From assembly GCA_902788705.1 (NCBI GenBank), contig CADALE010000011.1, positions 50,113-114,112 of the forward strand: DNA of 64,000 nucleotides. The letters run 5' to 3'. How positions within the stretch are numbered: position 1 is the stretch's first letter; every line of letters begins with the position of its first letter. Source of the DNA: an uncultured Coriobacteriaceae bacterium. Lineage in GTDB: Bacteria > Actinomycetota > Coriobacteriia > Coriobacteriales > Atopobiaceae. The position numbers were made by a program, and so were the translations under genes. The notes under the pieces are model-generated. The model did no database searches, was not told the origin of the DNA, and saw only the letters and a list, made by a program, of their open reading frames with translations. Positions 8,605 through 17,349 of this stretch are shown here, in pieces.

Positions 8605-8633
8605 GTGCCAAAAGGGGGTGCCCCTTTTGGCAC
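8605..8633 (+). terminator. Terminator of the ABC operon
   Basis: GTGCCAAAAGGGG/CCCCTTTTGGCAC, a 13-bp perfect stem with a 3-base loop, 18 bp past the ATPase stop. Confidence 0.7.
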
Positions 8634-8656
8634 CTTCGACCGTAAGGATGGCTGAC

Positions 8657-9061
8657 ATGGGCACCTATCTGGACCGCTCTCGCGAGCTGCGCGCCACCGC
8701 CGACCCTCACTACAACTGTGCGCAGGGCGTCTGCGTGCCCTTTGCCCAGCGGGCGGGCATGACCGACGAGCAGGTCTATGCCATGGCGCAGGGCTTTGGC
8801 CGCGGCATGGGCACCGGCAACGTGTGCGGCGCGTGCGTGGGTGGCGTCATGGCACTGGGCATGCTGGGCCTTGCCGACCGGTCCACCACCGCCGACCTCG
8901 TGCGTCGCATGACGGCCTCTCACGGGGGCGTTATCACCTGCGCGCAGCTGCTTCGTCGTTGCGCCGAGGCGGGCGAGGATCGACACGTGCACTGCGACAA
9001 CATGGTGTTCGAGGCTGTCTCGCTTGTGGAGGAGTACCTAAAGCGCGCCGAGGAGGCTTAG
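8657..9061 (+). CDS. C_GCAxxG_C_C family redox protein
   Basis: 134 residues. The family-defining cysteine pattern is present: YNCAQGVC near the N-terminus, then GTGNVCGACVGG, and two further Cys (VITCAQLL, HCDN). These small cytosolic proteins are predicted to bind a metal or Fe-S group and are common in strict anaerobes, often beside oxidoreductases or transporters; the reaction is unknown. The start at 8657 is chosen because AAGG at 8644-8647 is 9 bp away; for the ATG at 8648 it would be adjacent. Confidence 0.8.
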   Translation: MGTYLDRSRELRATADPHYNCAQGVCVPFAQRAGMTDEQVYAMAQGFGRGMGTGNVCGACVGGVMALGMLGLADRSTTADLVRRMTASHGGVITCAQLLRRCAEAGEDRHVHCDNMVFEAVSLVEEYLKRAEEA

Positions 9062-9205
9062 GGCCAATCCTGCCTTTCTATGGCGGGGACTCCCCGGTTG
9101 GGACGTGGGTCGCAATGCGTCGGAAACGCGACGCCAGACGTCATCCTCGGCGCTATGATGGGATGCCTGCGCCACACGTCGTGGGGTGGAGAGGAAGGCG
9201 GCCGC

Positions 9206-9649
9206 ATGCTGTATACCCCCGTCACGAAGATTGCCCTCAAGCTGTGCTACGAAGCCCACGCGGGCCAGCTTGACAAGTCGGGCCTGCCCTACGTGTTTCA
9301 TCCCTTTCACCTTGCCGAGCAGATGCAGACCGAGCACGAGGTATGCGTGGCCCTGCTGCACGACGTGATGGAGGACACGCCGCTTACCGCCGACGACCTT
9401 GTGGCAGCCGGCATTCCGCAGGAATACGTGGGCACGCTCCGCCTGCTCACGCACGACAAGCGGGTGCCCTACCTCGACTACGTGCAATCGCTTGCGCATG
9501 ACCCGGTGGCTCGCAAGGTGAAGATGGCCGACCTGCGCCACAACAGCGACCTTTCCAGGCTGAACCACCAGCCCACGTCCGCCGACCTGCGGCGCGTCGA
9601 GAAGTACCGTCAAGCTCTTGCGATTCTGGAAGCGCGGGGTGACGCATAG
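9206..9649 (+). CDS. HD-domain hydrolase, SpoT-like (small alarmone hydrolase type)
   Basis: 147 residues, covering only the HD phosphohydrolase part of RelA/SpoT proteins. It shows FHPFHLAEQM, the HD pair in LLHDVMEDTPL, and KMADLRHNSDL, which match the metal and ppGpp-contacting segments. There is no synthetase or TGS domain. It may hydrolyse (p)ppGpp or another pyrophosphorylated nucleotide, as MESH1-like proteins do; this is inferred from family. The ATG at 9206 follows GAGAGGAAGG. The gene stands alone between redox genes. Confidence 0.75.
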   Translation: MLYTPVTKIALKLCYEAHAGQLDKSGLPYVFHPFHLAEQMQTEHEVCVALLHDVMEDTPLTADDLVAAGIPQEYVGTLRLLTHDKRVPYLDYVQSLAHDPVARKVKMADLRHNSDLSRLNHQPTSADLRRVEKYRQALAILEARGDA

Positions 9650-9800
9650 CCCGCCAGGTCACGTCGGCGGGCTCTCGCGCGGCGGCATCCGCCCGTGCAC
9701 AGATGCGGGCCTTTGCGGCAGAATGGCCCCGCAGGCATGCGCGGCATTCCCGAAGGGGTATGCTCTTGGGCATGGACATGACCAAGAGAAAGGGGCCACC

Positions 9801-10964
9801 ATGCAGCAGATTGCAGACGGCATCTTCTATATCGGCGTGAACGACCACGAGCTGGACCTCTTTGAGGGCCAGTACATCGTGCCCAACGGCATGGCCTACA
9901 ACTCCTACGTCATCATGGACGAGAAGGTGGCCGTGATGGACGGCGTCGACGGCAACTTCGTCGACGAGTGGATGGGCAAGCTGGAGGCCGCCCTCGATGG
10001 CCGCACGCCCGATTACCTGGTAGTGCAGCACATGGAGCCCGACCACAGCGGCTCCATCCTCGCGTTCGTCGAGCGCTACCCTGAGGCCACCATCGTGGGA
10101 AGCGTTGGTGCCTTCAACATGATGCAGAACTACTTCGGCACCAAGTTCGAGGGGCACAACCTTGTGGTGAAGGATGGTGCCACGCTCTCGTTGGGCACCA
10201 AGGAACTCACCTTCCTGGCTGCGATGAACGTCCACTGGCCCGAGGTCATCTTTACCTACGACGCCACCGACAAGGTGCTGTTCACGGCCGACGCCTTCGG
10301 TAAGTTCGGCGCGCTTGACGTGGACGAGGACTGGGACTGCGAGGCACGCCGTTACTACTTTGGCATCGTGGGCAAGTTCGGGCCGTTCGTGCAGAAGGCG
10401 CTGGCCAAGGTGGATCAGCTTGACGTGCAGGTGATTTGCCCGCTGCATGGCCCCATCCTCTCGGAGGACCTTGGCCACTACCTGGGCCAGTACCGCACGT
10501 GGTCGGCCTACGAGGTGGAGACCCCGGGCGTGGTGATTGCCTACAGCAGCGTGTACGGCCACACCAAGGAGGCCGTTGAGCTGCTTGCCGCGAAGCTTAA
10601 GGAGAAGGGCTGCCCGCGCGTGGTGGTTACCGACCTTGCCCGCGACGACCAGGCCGAGGCCGTGGAGGACGCGTTCCGCCACGGGCATCTGGTGCTTGCC
10701 ACCACCACCTACTGCGGCGGCATCTTCCCGGCGATGCACGAGTTCATCAGCCATCTGCTTGACCACGACTACCAGAAGCGCACGATCGCCTTCGTTGAGA
10801 ACGGCTCGTGGGCCCCGGCGGCAACCAAGGGCATGAAGGCCCTGACCGACCAGATGAAGGGGATTACCTACGCTGAGCATGGCGTGACGGTGAAGGGCTC
10901 GCTCAATGACGCCTCCCGCGCGCAGATCGACGCACTTGCCGAGGAGCTGGCGGCGCAGTTCTAG
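9801..10964 (+). CDS. Flavodiiron protein (FprA type, oxygen/NO reductase)
   Basis: 387 residues. The N-terminal beta-lactamase-like domain carries diiron ligands in HMEPDHSGS (H77, E79, D81, H82) with further ligands in MNVHWPEVIF and the PLHGPIL segment. The C-terminal flavodoxin domain (about 245-387) has the FMN phosphate loop YSSVYGHT. No rubredoxin tail, so an external rubredoxin or NADH donor is needed. The enzyme reduces O2 to water and/or NO to N2O in the cytosol and protects anaerobes. The ATG at 9801 has a GAGAAAGGGG box. A strong terminator follows at 10995. Confidence 0.95.
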   Translation: MQQIADGIFYIGVNDHELDLFEGQYIVPNGMAYNSYVIMDEKVAVMDGVDGNFVDEWMGKLEAALDGRTPDYLVVQHMEPDHSGSILAFVERYPEATIVGSVGAFNMMQNYFGTKFEGHNLVVKDGATLSLGTKELTFLAAMNVHWPEVIFTYDATDKVLFTADAFGKFGALDVDEDWDCEARRYYFGIVGKFGPFVQKALAKVDQLDVQVICPLHGPILSEDLGHYLGQYRTWSAYEVETPGVVIAYSSVYGHTKEAVELLAAKLKEKGCPRVVVTDLARDDQAEAVEDAFRHGHLVLATTTYCGGIFPAMHEFISHLLDHDYQKRTIAFVENGSWAPAATKGMKALTDQMKGITYAEHGVTVKGSLNDASRAQIDALAEELAAQF

Positions 10965-10994
10965 CGCTGGCTGGCACTTCCTGCGCACCTAGGA

Positions 10995-11037
10995 GGGCGG
11001 CCCGGTGGCGATGTGCCTGCCACCGGGCCGCCCTTTT
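10995..11037 (+). terminator. Rho-independent terminator
   Basis: 15-bp GC stem (GGGCGGCCCGGTGGC and complement) with a 9-base loop and a TTTT tail, just after the flavodiiron gene. Confidence 0.85.
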
Positions 11038-11113
11038 GCCCAAGCGGTCGCCCCGCGATAAGTCGTACTACACTATTCAGGCCGAACACGTCACCCAACC
11101 GAAAGGATCTCCC

Positions 11114-12580
11114 ATGGCAAAGAGCAAGGACCACAAGAAGAAGCCCGCCCAGGACATCGTCGTGCCCAAGGCTGCCTCGGCAGACCTCGTGTGGCAGGGC
11201 GTGGACACGCAGCTGCCCTATCGCGCGACGGCGGGGCACGTCGACGTGCGCGCCGACGACGGCAAGCTCATCGGCAAGATGTTCTACCTGTCCTTCGTCG
11301 CCCTTCAGGACGGCGAGCCCAACCCGCAGCGACCGGTCACCTTCGCCTACAACGGTGGCCCTGGCAGCTGCAGCGTGCCCATTGACTTTGGTGGCATCGG
11401 ACCCAAGCGGGTGCGCCCCAACGGCCTTGATCACATCCCTGCGTCCTCACCGCTCGAGGACAACCCGCACAGCATCCTGGACGCCACAGACCTTGTGTTT
11501 CTTGATGCGCTCTCCACTGGCTGGTCGCGCGTGGCCGAGGGAGTCGAGGACAAGCAGGTGTTTGGCATCGACGCCGACGCCGACTGCTTTGCGCGCGCCA
11601 TCAGCGCGTGGCTGCAGGACAACGGCCGCTGGTCAAGCCCGGTGTACCTGTATGGCGAGTCGTACGGCACGGTGCGCAACTCCGTGCTGATGCGCCTTTT
11701 GGGCGAGCGCTCGATCAAGCTGACCGGCGTGGTGATGCTCTCGGCCATCTTCGACTGGGCCCAGGTGCAGCCCGGCTCCGACGCGTACTACCTGGGCATG
11801 ATGCCCACCTACGCGGCGACGGCCCAGCACTTTGGTCGTGCCGGCAAGGGCGTGGACGTTGACGAGTGGTTCGACCAGGCCATGGACTTCACGGAGGAGG
11901 TGCTTGCCCCGGCGCTGCTGAAGGGCGACCGCCTTTCGGCCGAGCGCGAGCGCGAGGTTGCCGAGCGCCTCTCGGACTTCATTGGCATCCCGGTTAAGCA
12001 CATCCTGGACAAGCACCTGCGAGTTGACCTCACCGACTTCCGCTCGACGCTGCTGGCTGACGAGCGCAAGGTGTGTGGCCGTCTTGACACGCGCTTCGTG
12101 AGCGACGCGCCCTCGTTCGTGCAGACCTCCAACCTGTGGGTTGCTGGCGAGGACGCCTCGGATGACGCCGTTGACAGCGCGTGGGTGAGCGCCTTCCGCG
12201 CGTTTTGCTCCGACGTGCTGGGGTATCGCAGCCCCGCGCGCTACATGGGCAACAACTATGCCAAGACCATGGTCAGCTGGATCTGGCGCCACGACATGCC
12301 CGGCACCGAAGAGACGGCCGACGCGCCCAACGTCGCGCTTGACATCGCGGTGGCCATGAGGCGCGACCCCACGATCAAGCTGGCCATCATTGGTGGCCGC
12401 TACGACGCTGCCACTACGTGGTGGAACGTGGCCCACGACATGAGCTGCCAGTTCCTCTCAGACGAGCTGAAGGGACGCATTGTGTGGCATCGCTACGGCT
12501 GCGGCCACATGGCCTACGTGGACGAGGCTACCAACGAGGCCATGGGTGCCGACATGCGCGCGTTCTACGCGATGCGCTAG
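11114..12580 (+). CDS. Peptidase S10 (serine carboxypeptidase) family protein
   Basis: 488 residues with the S10 triad: nucleophile in YGESYGT, Asp in GGRYDAATT, His in CGHMAYVDE; NGGPGS near residue 77 is the oxyanion-hole loop. The family removes C-terminal residues from peptides, often at acid pH. There is no signal peptide (the N-terminus is Lys-rich, MAKSKDHKKK), so it appears intracellular, unlike eukaryotic relatives. It may recycle peptides during amino-acid fermentation. The ATG at 11114 follows GAAAGGAT. The next gene (12651) starts 70 bp downstream across a G-rich repeat. Confidence 0.88.
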   Translation: MAKSKDHKKKPAQDIVVPKAASADLVWQGVDTQLPYRATAGHVDVRADDGKLIGKMFYLSFVALQDGEPNPQRPVTFAYNGGPGSCSVPIDFGGIGPKRVRPNGLDHIPASSPLEDNPHSILDATDLVFLDALSTGWSRVAEGVEDKQVFGIDADADCFARAISAWLQDNGRWSSPVYLYGESYGTVRNSVLMRLLGERSIKLTGVVMLSAIFDWAQVQPGSDAYYLGMMPTYAATAQHFGRAGKGVDVDEWFDQAMDFTEEVLAPALLKGDRLSAEREREVAERLSDFIGIPVKHILDKHLRVDLTDFRSTLLADERKVCGRLDTRFVSDAPSFVQTSNLWVAGEDASDDAVDSAWVSAFRAFCSDVLGYRSPARYMGNNYAKTMVSWIWRHDMPGTEETADAPNVALDIAVAMRRDPTIKLAIIGGRYDAATTWWNVAHDMSCQFLSDELKGRIVWHRYGCGHMAYVDEATNEAMGADMRAFYAMR

Positions 12581-12596
12581 GACCTGGGAAAGGGGC

Positions 12597-12648
12597 AGGA
12601 CAGCGGGGACGGGGCGGACAGCGGGGACGGGGCGGACAGCGGGGAAGA
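12597..12648. repeat. Tandem copies of the family 1 arm
   Basis: About three direct copies of an 18-bp unit GGACAGCGGGGACGGGGC, the same motif found in the arms of the palindromes at 17149 and 50138. The last copy ends GGGGAAG and forms the ribosome binding site of the ROK gene at 12651. Confidence 0.75.
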
Positions 12649-12650
12649 CC

Positions 12651-13571
12651 ATGGCAAAGCAGTATCTGGTACTGGATATCGGCGGCACGTTCATCAAGTA
12701 TGCGCTCATGGACGAGGAGGCCAACTTCATCGAGCAGGGCAAGGTGCTTGCCGACACCTCCTGCGAGGAGGCCACGCTGGCTTCGCTTGGCGTGCTCGAG
12801 GCCAAGATGAGCGAGCACGAGTACGAGGGCGTGGCCATCAGCATGCCCGGTCGCATCGGTACCAAGGAGGGCATCGCCTACACCGGCGGCGCCTTCCAGT
12901 GGGTGCACAACTACCCGGCGGCCGAGCGCTACGGCACCGTGTTCGGCAAGCCCTGCACCATCGCCAACGACGGCAAGTGTGCGGCGTTTGCCGAGAGCTG
13001 GATGGGTGCCCTTTCCGACGTGGACTCTGGCGCGGTGATCGTGCTGGGTACGGGCATCGGCGGCGGCATCGTGATCAACAACGAGGTGTGGATGGGTGCC
13101 ACGGGCGGCGCAGGCGAGCTCTCGGCCTTCCCCTGCAACTTCGACGTGTTCCGCGAGCCCATCACCTTCACGAACGGCATCACCGGCGTGTGGGCGGGCC
13201 GCTGCTCGGCTGGCTCCATCGTGGGGCAGTATGGGTACAAGAAGGCCCTTGGCCAGGTGGACGGCATCCGCCTCTTTGACGACTACGAGGCGGGCGACCC
13301 GGTGGCCAAGGCCGTCATCGACGAGTTCGCGTTCCAGATGTCGGTGGGCATCTACGGCATCCAGAGCGTGCTCGACCTGCCGCGCTACGCCATCGGCGGT
13401 GGCATCAGCGCCCGTCCCGAGACCACCACGGTGGTGCGTGACGCCGTGGACAAGCTCTTTGCCGAGCAGACGATGGTTCCCTTCGGCAAGCCCGAGGTCG
13501 TCACCTGCAAGTTTGGCAACGAGGCCAACCTCATCGGCGCGCTGGCTTTCCACCTGCGCAACCAGCAGTAA
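12651..13571 (+). CDS. ROK-family sugar kinase-like protein
   Basis: 306 residues. The N-terminal ATP loop is LVLDIGGTFIKYAL, and a second phosphate motif is VLGTGIGGGIV with NDGKCAA and GGAGELS between; the C-terminal GGGIS is adenosine-site like. It is probably a cytosolic glucokinase-type hexose kinase. The CxCGxxGCxE zinc motif common in bacterial ROK proteins is absent (the region reads GITGVWAGRCSAGSIV). Many short ROK kinases lack it as well, so activity is still likely. The start is fixed by ATG at 12651 with GGGGAAG, which lies inside a tandem repeat. A large convergent terminator follows. Confidence 0.85.
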   Translation: MAKQYLVLDIGGTFIKYALMDEEANFIEQGKVLADTSCEEATLASLGVLEAKMSEHEYEGVAISMPGRIGTKEGIAYTGGAFQWVHNYPAAERYGTVFGKPCTIANDGKCAAFAESWMGALSDVDSGAVIVLGTGIGGGIVINNEVWMGATGGAGELSAFPCNFDVFREPITFTNGITGVWAGRCSAGSIVGQYGYKKALGQVDGIRLFDDYEAGDPVAKAVIDEFAFQMSVGIYGIQSVLDLPRYAIGGGISARPETTTVVRDAVDKLFAEQTMVPFGKPEVVTCKFGNEANLIGALAFHLRNQQ

Positions 13572-13582
13572 CCAAGACGCAG

Positions 13583-13652
13583 AGGGACCGGAGGGAACTC
13601 CCCTCCGGCCCCTAAGATAGAGCGGCCGGAGGGGAGTTCCCTTCCGGCCGCT
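13583..13652. terminator. Bidirectional terminator palindrome
   Basis: A long inverted repeat in which GGGAACTCCCCTCCGGCC pairs with its near-complement at 13624-13647. It separates the convergent genes at 12651 (+) and 13672 (-). Confidence 0.8.
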
Positions 13653-13671
13653 CCTTCGTCTGCGTTGCGCG

Positions 13672-15837
13672 CTAGTCGAAGTAGATGGTGCCGTCCACGT
13701 CGATCTCGAACTGGGTGCTGCCCGTGAAGTAGTAGTCGCCAAAGGCGTCCTCGATGCAGAAGCAGTAGAGGTAGACGCCATCGGGCAGGTAGCTGTAGGT
13801 GACGTTCAGCGACGAGCTGGTGACCGTGTAGGGGTTGCCCTCGTAGGCAGTCTCCGTGAGGTTCTGGTCGGCCGAATAGGCCTTGTATAGCGGCACGATC
13901 ACGTCGCCGCGCTTGATCTTGGTGACCCCGCGGTCAACTGCGCCGCTCTCGCTCACGCCGTTCCAGGCGCCCTCCACCACCACGGCGTCGTCCGTCATGC
14001 TCTGGCGCATGCGCAGGTAGCACTCGGTGCCGTTCAGCTCGATGGGGGAGGTGTACACGATGTAGTCGTCAGTTGCGCTCTCCACCGACAGGTTCAGGTT
14101 CTGTCCGTCGGGAAGCGACAGCCAACCGCCATTGAAGTCGTCGGCAAACTCGCCGGTGTCCCAGTTGCCGTAGATGTCGTAGGTCTCGCCCAGCGAGATG
14201 AGGTCGGCCCCGTCCTCCGACTTCTCGTACACCACGCCGCTTACCACCGAAGCGTTGTCAATGCCGTGCTGGTCAAGCTGGAACCAGAAGGTGCCGTACT
14301 CGTCTACCTGCGGCTCGTTGGCAAAGGTGATGAGCTGGCTGGAGTCCTCGTGGTCGTCCACGTACTCCCAGTGGTCCTCGGCCTGCTGCTGCACCTCCTG
14401 GGTGTTGCCCAGCAGCCAGTTCCACAGGTTGTCCTCGAAGAAGGTGTCGCCCGAGTACTGCTGGTACTGGCTGCCGCCGTTGTAGGTGGCGCCGTGGGCC
14501 AGGCGGTCGACGTAGGAGAGGTACGAGGGGTTGACGGCCACCGTCTGGAAGATGGCCAGCTCCTGCGAGGTGTTCACCCTCAGCGGGTAGTAGGTTGAGA
14601 GGCCGGTGGCCCCGGCGTGATAGGTGCCGCGGATCTGGTAGATGACGGCGTCGTGCAGGCTCCTCTGCACGTCGGAGGCGCTTGGGGTTACCGAGGCGCA
14701 CGCGTCCACCAGACCGCCGAGGTCAACCATGTTGGTGTAGCCCTCGCGCCGGTTGTTGCAGCCGTAGTTGTCCACCTTCTGGATGCCGCGCGACATGGCC
14801 GCCAGCGTGCTCTGGTCGCTGCCAGAGGCGTACATCTCCTGCGAGAAGCGGTAGAAGTCCTGCATCAGCTGGTCAATCTGGTTGAGGTCGACCACCGAGA
14901 GCGTGGCGAAGCCCCTGGTGCTGCTGTCAAGTGAGGCAAGGTAGCTGTCGCATAGCGAGCGTCCCAGCTGGTCGCCCGTGGCGGCGGGGTTTTGCGCCAG
15001 GTACCGCACGATGGAGGTGTACTCCCAGCCGTTCGCGGGCTCGCTCTCCTGCGAGGCAATCATGTAGTCGGAGTAGGTGGCCAGCACGTTGGCCGTCTCG
15101 AGGGTGCTCATGAGGCAGGCGTCGAAGCCGACGAACTCGAACTTCTCCCACATGGTCTTGAAGCTGGTGGCCAGCGCCTCGTCAAGCTCGCGCAGCGAGA
15201 GCGAGTCGTTGTTGTTGCGCTCGTCGAAGCACACGCCCGAGATGGAGCCGCCACCGTGGTCCCATAGGATGAGGCCAAAGTGGTCGGCAGGGTAGTTCTT
15301 CACGCCCCAGGTGACGAAGTCGGCCAGCGTCTCGGCATCGCCCATGTTGGAGGTGGTGATGCTGCCTACGTCGCTTAGCTGTCCGTTCTGGATGAGGTAG
15401 CGGCCCAGCTTGCGCGCGCTCACGGTATTGTTGCGCCAGCTTGAGGCGCCGCCGGTCTCCACGACGAAGCGCACCTTGTTGCTGCCGCCGGCCTTGATCA
15501 TCTCGTTGAGGTCCTTGGTGGCCGCGGCGTTCTGCGACTCGAGGTTGGACCCGCAGATGTACACCAGCACCGTCCAGCTGTCCTGCTCGATGCCGCTGGG
15601 CTCCTTCGCGCCGGGCTGCGCCCGCTGGATGTCTAGCTCCTCGCTGCCGCGCTCGGCCTGGATGGAGAGGCCGCTCTGCACCATGTCGGAGAGCGACTGA
15701 CCGCTGCCGCTGCCGCCCGCGCCGCCGCCCGTGCCCACCGTCCCGTAGGGCGAGGTGACGCAGGCCGCGAGGGCGATGCTTGCGACGGCCATCGTCAGGA
15801 CGCGTCCAAGCCTCTTGCCAATGCGTTGGGTGATCAT
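13672..15837 (-). CDS. Clostripain-family (C11) cysteine peptidase lipoprotein
   Basis: 721 residues. The leader ends in a lipobox (SIALAAC, Cys near 26), placing the protein on the outer face of the membrane. The peptidase core runs from about 85 to 420: WTVLVYICGSNLES start, catalytic His in LILWDHGGGS and catalytic Cys in FDACLMSTLE. The C-terminal 300 residues are beta-rich, with no motif I recognise. C11 peptidases cleave after basic residues, and gut species use them for protein foraging or maturation. The ATG at 15837 has a perfect AAGGAGG box. The PH-like gene at 15886 is 48 bp upstream in the same direction, perhaps one transcript. Confidence 0.9.
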   Translation of the reverse strand: MITQRIGKRLGRVLTMAVASIALAACVTSPYGTVGTGGGAGGSGSGQSLSDMVQSGLSIQAERGSEELDIQRAQPGAKEPSGIEQDSWTVLVYICGSNLESQNAAATKDLNEMIKAGGSNKVRFVVETGGASSWRNNTVSARKLGRYLIQNGQLSDVGSITTSNMGDAETLADFVTWGVKNYPADHFGLILWDHGGGSISGVCFDERNNNDSLSLRELDEALATSFKTMWEKFEFVGFDACLMSTLETANVLATYSDYMIASQESEPANGWEYTSIVRYLAQNPAATGDQLGRSLCDSYLASLDSSTRGFATLSVVDLNQIDQLMQDFYRFSQEMYASGSDQSTLAAMSRGIQKVDNYGCNNRREGYTNMVDLGGLVDACASVTPSASDVQRSLHDAVIYQIRGTYHAGATGLSTYYPLRVNTSQELAIFQTVAVNPSYLSYVDRLAHGATYNGGSQYQQYSGDTFFEDNLWNWLLGNTQEVQQQAEDHWEYVDDHEDSSQLITFANEPQVDEYGTFWFQLDQHGIDNASVVSGVVYEKSEDGADLISLGETYDIYGNWDTGEFADDFNGGWLSLPDGQNLNLSVESATDDYIVYTSPIELNGTECYLRMRQSMTDDAVVVEGAWNGVSESGAVDRGVTKIKRGDVIVPLYKAYSADQNLTETAYEGNPYTVTSSSLNVTYSYLPDGVYLYCFCIEDAFGDYYFTGSTQFEIDVDGTIYFD

Positions 15838-15885
15838 GATGGATCCTCCTTGGTGCGTGACGAATGGCGCTGGGTACGTGTGGGC

Positions 15886-16374
15886 CTAGGCCAGCTTCTC
15901 CTGGATCTGCTTCAGGAGGGTGGCGAGGGCCTGCGCATCCTTGGTTGCGATGCTGTTCTGGCCGATGAGGAGCGCGCCGCCGCGCTGGTACCCAACCGTG
16001 ATCTTGGCAAAGTCGTCCCACGTGAAGCCCAGCTTGCCGCCACGGCCGTCCGCCAGGTGCACGCCGCTGGTAGAAAGCATCAGGCCCGCCTGGCCTGTGG
16101 CCGTGGGGTCGGAGAGGAGGAACAGCTCGTCGTTGGCTGCGAGGCCAAAGTTGGTGCGTAGGGCCACGGCGTTCTTCGTGAGGGTCTCGCCCCAGTACGT
16201 CTGCGACAGCGCACCTGCCTTGAGCCCGGCCAGGTAGTCGGACACGACCTGCTTGGCGGCCGCATCCTTCGAGCGCTTGTGGGGCTTGATGGCGGCACGT
16301 CTGGCTCCGGTCCGATGCGCTGCGGCGTCGGTCACCTTCACGCGCCTCGGTTGCTGCTTGTCGTCCTCTGCCAT
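15886..16374 (-). CDS. PH-like domain protein, function unknown
   Basis: 162 residues: a basic, probably disordered N-terminus (about 1-35), a short helical region, then a beta-rich domain (about 75-160) with LFLLSDPT, GLMLSTSGVHLAD, WDDFAKITVGY and a final helix. This matches the C-terminal domain of the protein at 73-1383 in order and spacing. I infer a PH-type fold. No enzyme motif is visible. The start at 16374 has an AAGGAGGAAAG box. It lies upstream of the clostripain-like lipoprotein gene. Confidence 0.7.
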   Translation of the reverse strand: MAEDDKQQPRRVKVTDAAAHRTGARRAAIKPHKRSKDAAAKQVVSDYLAGLKAGALSQTYWGETLTKNAVALRTNFGLAANDELFLLSDPTATGQAGLMLSTSGVHLADGRGGKLGFTWDDFAKITVGYQRGGALLIGQNSIATKDAQALATLLKQIQEKLA

Positions 16375-16461
16375 GGCTTTCCTCCTTATGGTAGCCGCTG
16401 CCTTCCGTGGTCATTTTGGCATGCGCGGGCGGCAGCGTCGCTGGCTTGCTGGCAGACTTAA

Positions 16462-16486
16462 CCATACCGTTTATTTGGCGGTATGG
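16462..16486. terminator. Small hairpin
   Basis: CCATACCG/CGGTATGG, 8-bp perfect stem with a 9-base AT-rich loop, between two same-direction minus-strand genes. It could end the lipoprotein transcript or be an operator for the gene at 16374. Confidence 0.4.
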
Positions 16487-16544
16487 GGCGCTGAGGTCTG
16501 CCCAGCATGTCCAAAGGGCGGGGGAGCGTGGCAAGGGCGTATGC

Positions 16545-17093
16545 CTAGAGAGGCTCGACATCGCCTCCGATGGTGATGGAGGTCATCGCGGCAAGGACGG
16601 GCACGGCATCCTCGGTGCGCAGGATCACCACGAACTGGTATGTGCAGGGATGCCCAAACTCCTCCAGACCGCTCGCGAAGGCCTCGACGCGCGTGTAGCC
16701 TTCGGGCACGACGTCGGACAGCCTGTAGGACACCTCGTAGCCGCCAAGCTCCTTGATGGTGGCATAGGCGTCTGCCCAGGGCCGGTAGCCCACCAGCGAC
16801 TCGAAGATGCTCGCCTTGCCCAGCTCGTTGGGGAGGCCCTCGATGAGGGTGTCGCCCACCTCCGGCTCGGTGCCCGAGAGCGTCCAGGGCTTGGGCGAGT
16901 TGAGCACGCGCAGGGCGGCAGTGCGCAGGGCTTCGTCGGGGAGCAGCTCGTCAAGTGTCTGGGCACCGTCGGCGAGGGGCCAGGGGTCGGAGAGCGAGCT
17001 GCCTGAGGATGGGATGCCAAGGCAACCGGTAAGCAGGGCGAGGCACAGTGAAAACAGGCAGATGCGCAGCGCAGCGGAGAGGGCCCTTTTCAT
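16545..17093 (-). CDS. Small lipoprotein, function unknown
   Basis: 182 residues with a classical lipoprotein leader (MKRALSAALR start, hydrophobic core, LLTGC lipobox near residue 24). The mature domain of about 150 residues is not recognised; it has a GYRPWADAYATIKELGGYEV helix region and a TYQFVVILRTEDAVPVLAAM strand pair near the end. It is probably membrane-anchored outside the cell. The ribosome box is weak (GAGGT). The palindromic repeat at 17149 lies upstream. Confidence 0.75.
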   Translation of the reverse strand: MKRALSAALRICLFSLCLALLTGCLGIPSSGSSLSDPWPLADGAQTLDELLPDEALRTAALRVLNSPKPWTLSGTEPEVGDTLIEGLPNELGKASIFESLVGYRPWADAYATIKELGGYEVSYRLSDVVPEGYTRVEAFASGLEEFGHPCTYQFVVILRTEDAVPVLAAMTSITIGGDVEPL

Positions 17094-17148
17094 GGCATGA
17101 CCTCGCTCTCGACGGAAGGATACGCGTCCATCCCATCGTAGCAGGAGG

Positions 17149-17242
17149 GGCCGGACAGCGGGGACGTAGGCTTCTGTCCGGGCTCTGACAAGTATTTGAA
17201 GCTAGTGAGCCCGGACAGAAGCCTACGTCCCCGCTGTCCGGC
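17149..17242. repeat. Palindrome family 1, full copy
   Basis: Two inverted arms of about 34 bp (GGCCGGACAGCGGGGACG... and complement) around a 26-bp loop. It occupies the divergent gap between the lipoprotein (-) and the antitoxin gene (+). Confidence 0.85.
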
Positions 17243-17311
17243 CCTGCCCCCGCTGCCCGCACTGCAGCGTCGCGCCTTTGCTGAGATGCTATGATATACT
17301 AACCAAAGTAA

Positions 17312-17326
17312 GCTAAGCAGCTTAGC
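17312..17326. promoter_or_regulatory. Operator of the toxin-antitoxin operon
   Basis: GCTAAGCAGCTTAGC, perfect 7-bp arms around one base, 12 bp downstream of a TATACT -10-like hexamer (17295-17300) and 24 bp before the antitoxin ATG. This placement fits autorepression by a RelB-type antitoxin. Confidence 0.6.
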
Positions 17327-17349
17327 ACGACGTAAAAGGGGTATACCAC

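Noticed and set aside
9447..10988. Minus-strand reading frame opposite the flavodiiron gene
   Set aside because: Antisense to conserved diiron and flavodoxin motifs; no family features of its own.
12651..13571. ROK-family transcriptional repressor
   Set aside because: No N-terminal helix-turn-helix; the intact DIGGT loop at the very start fits a kinase.
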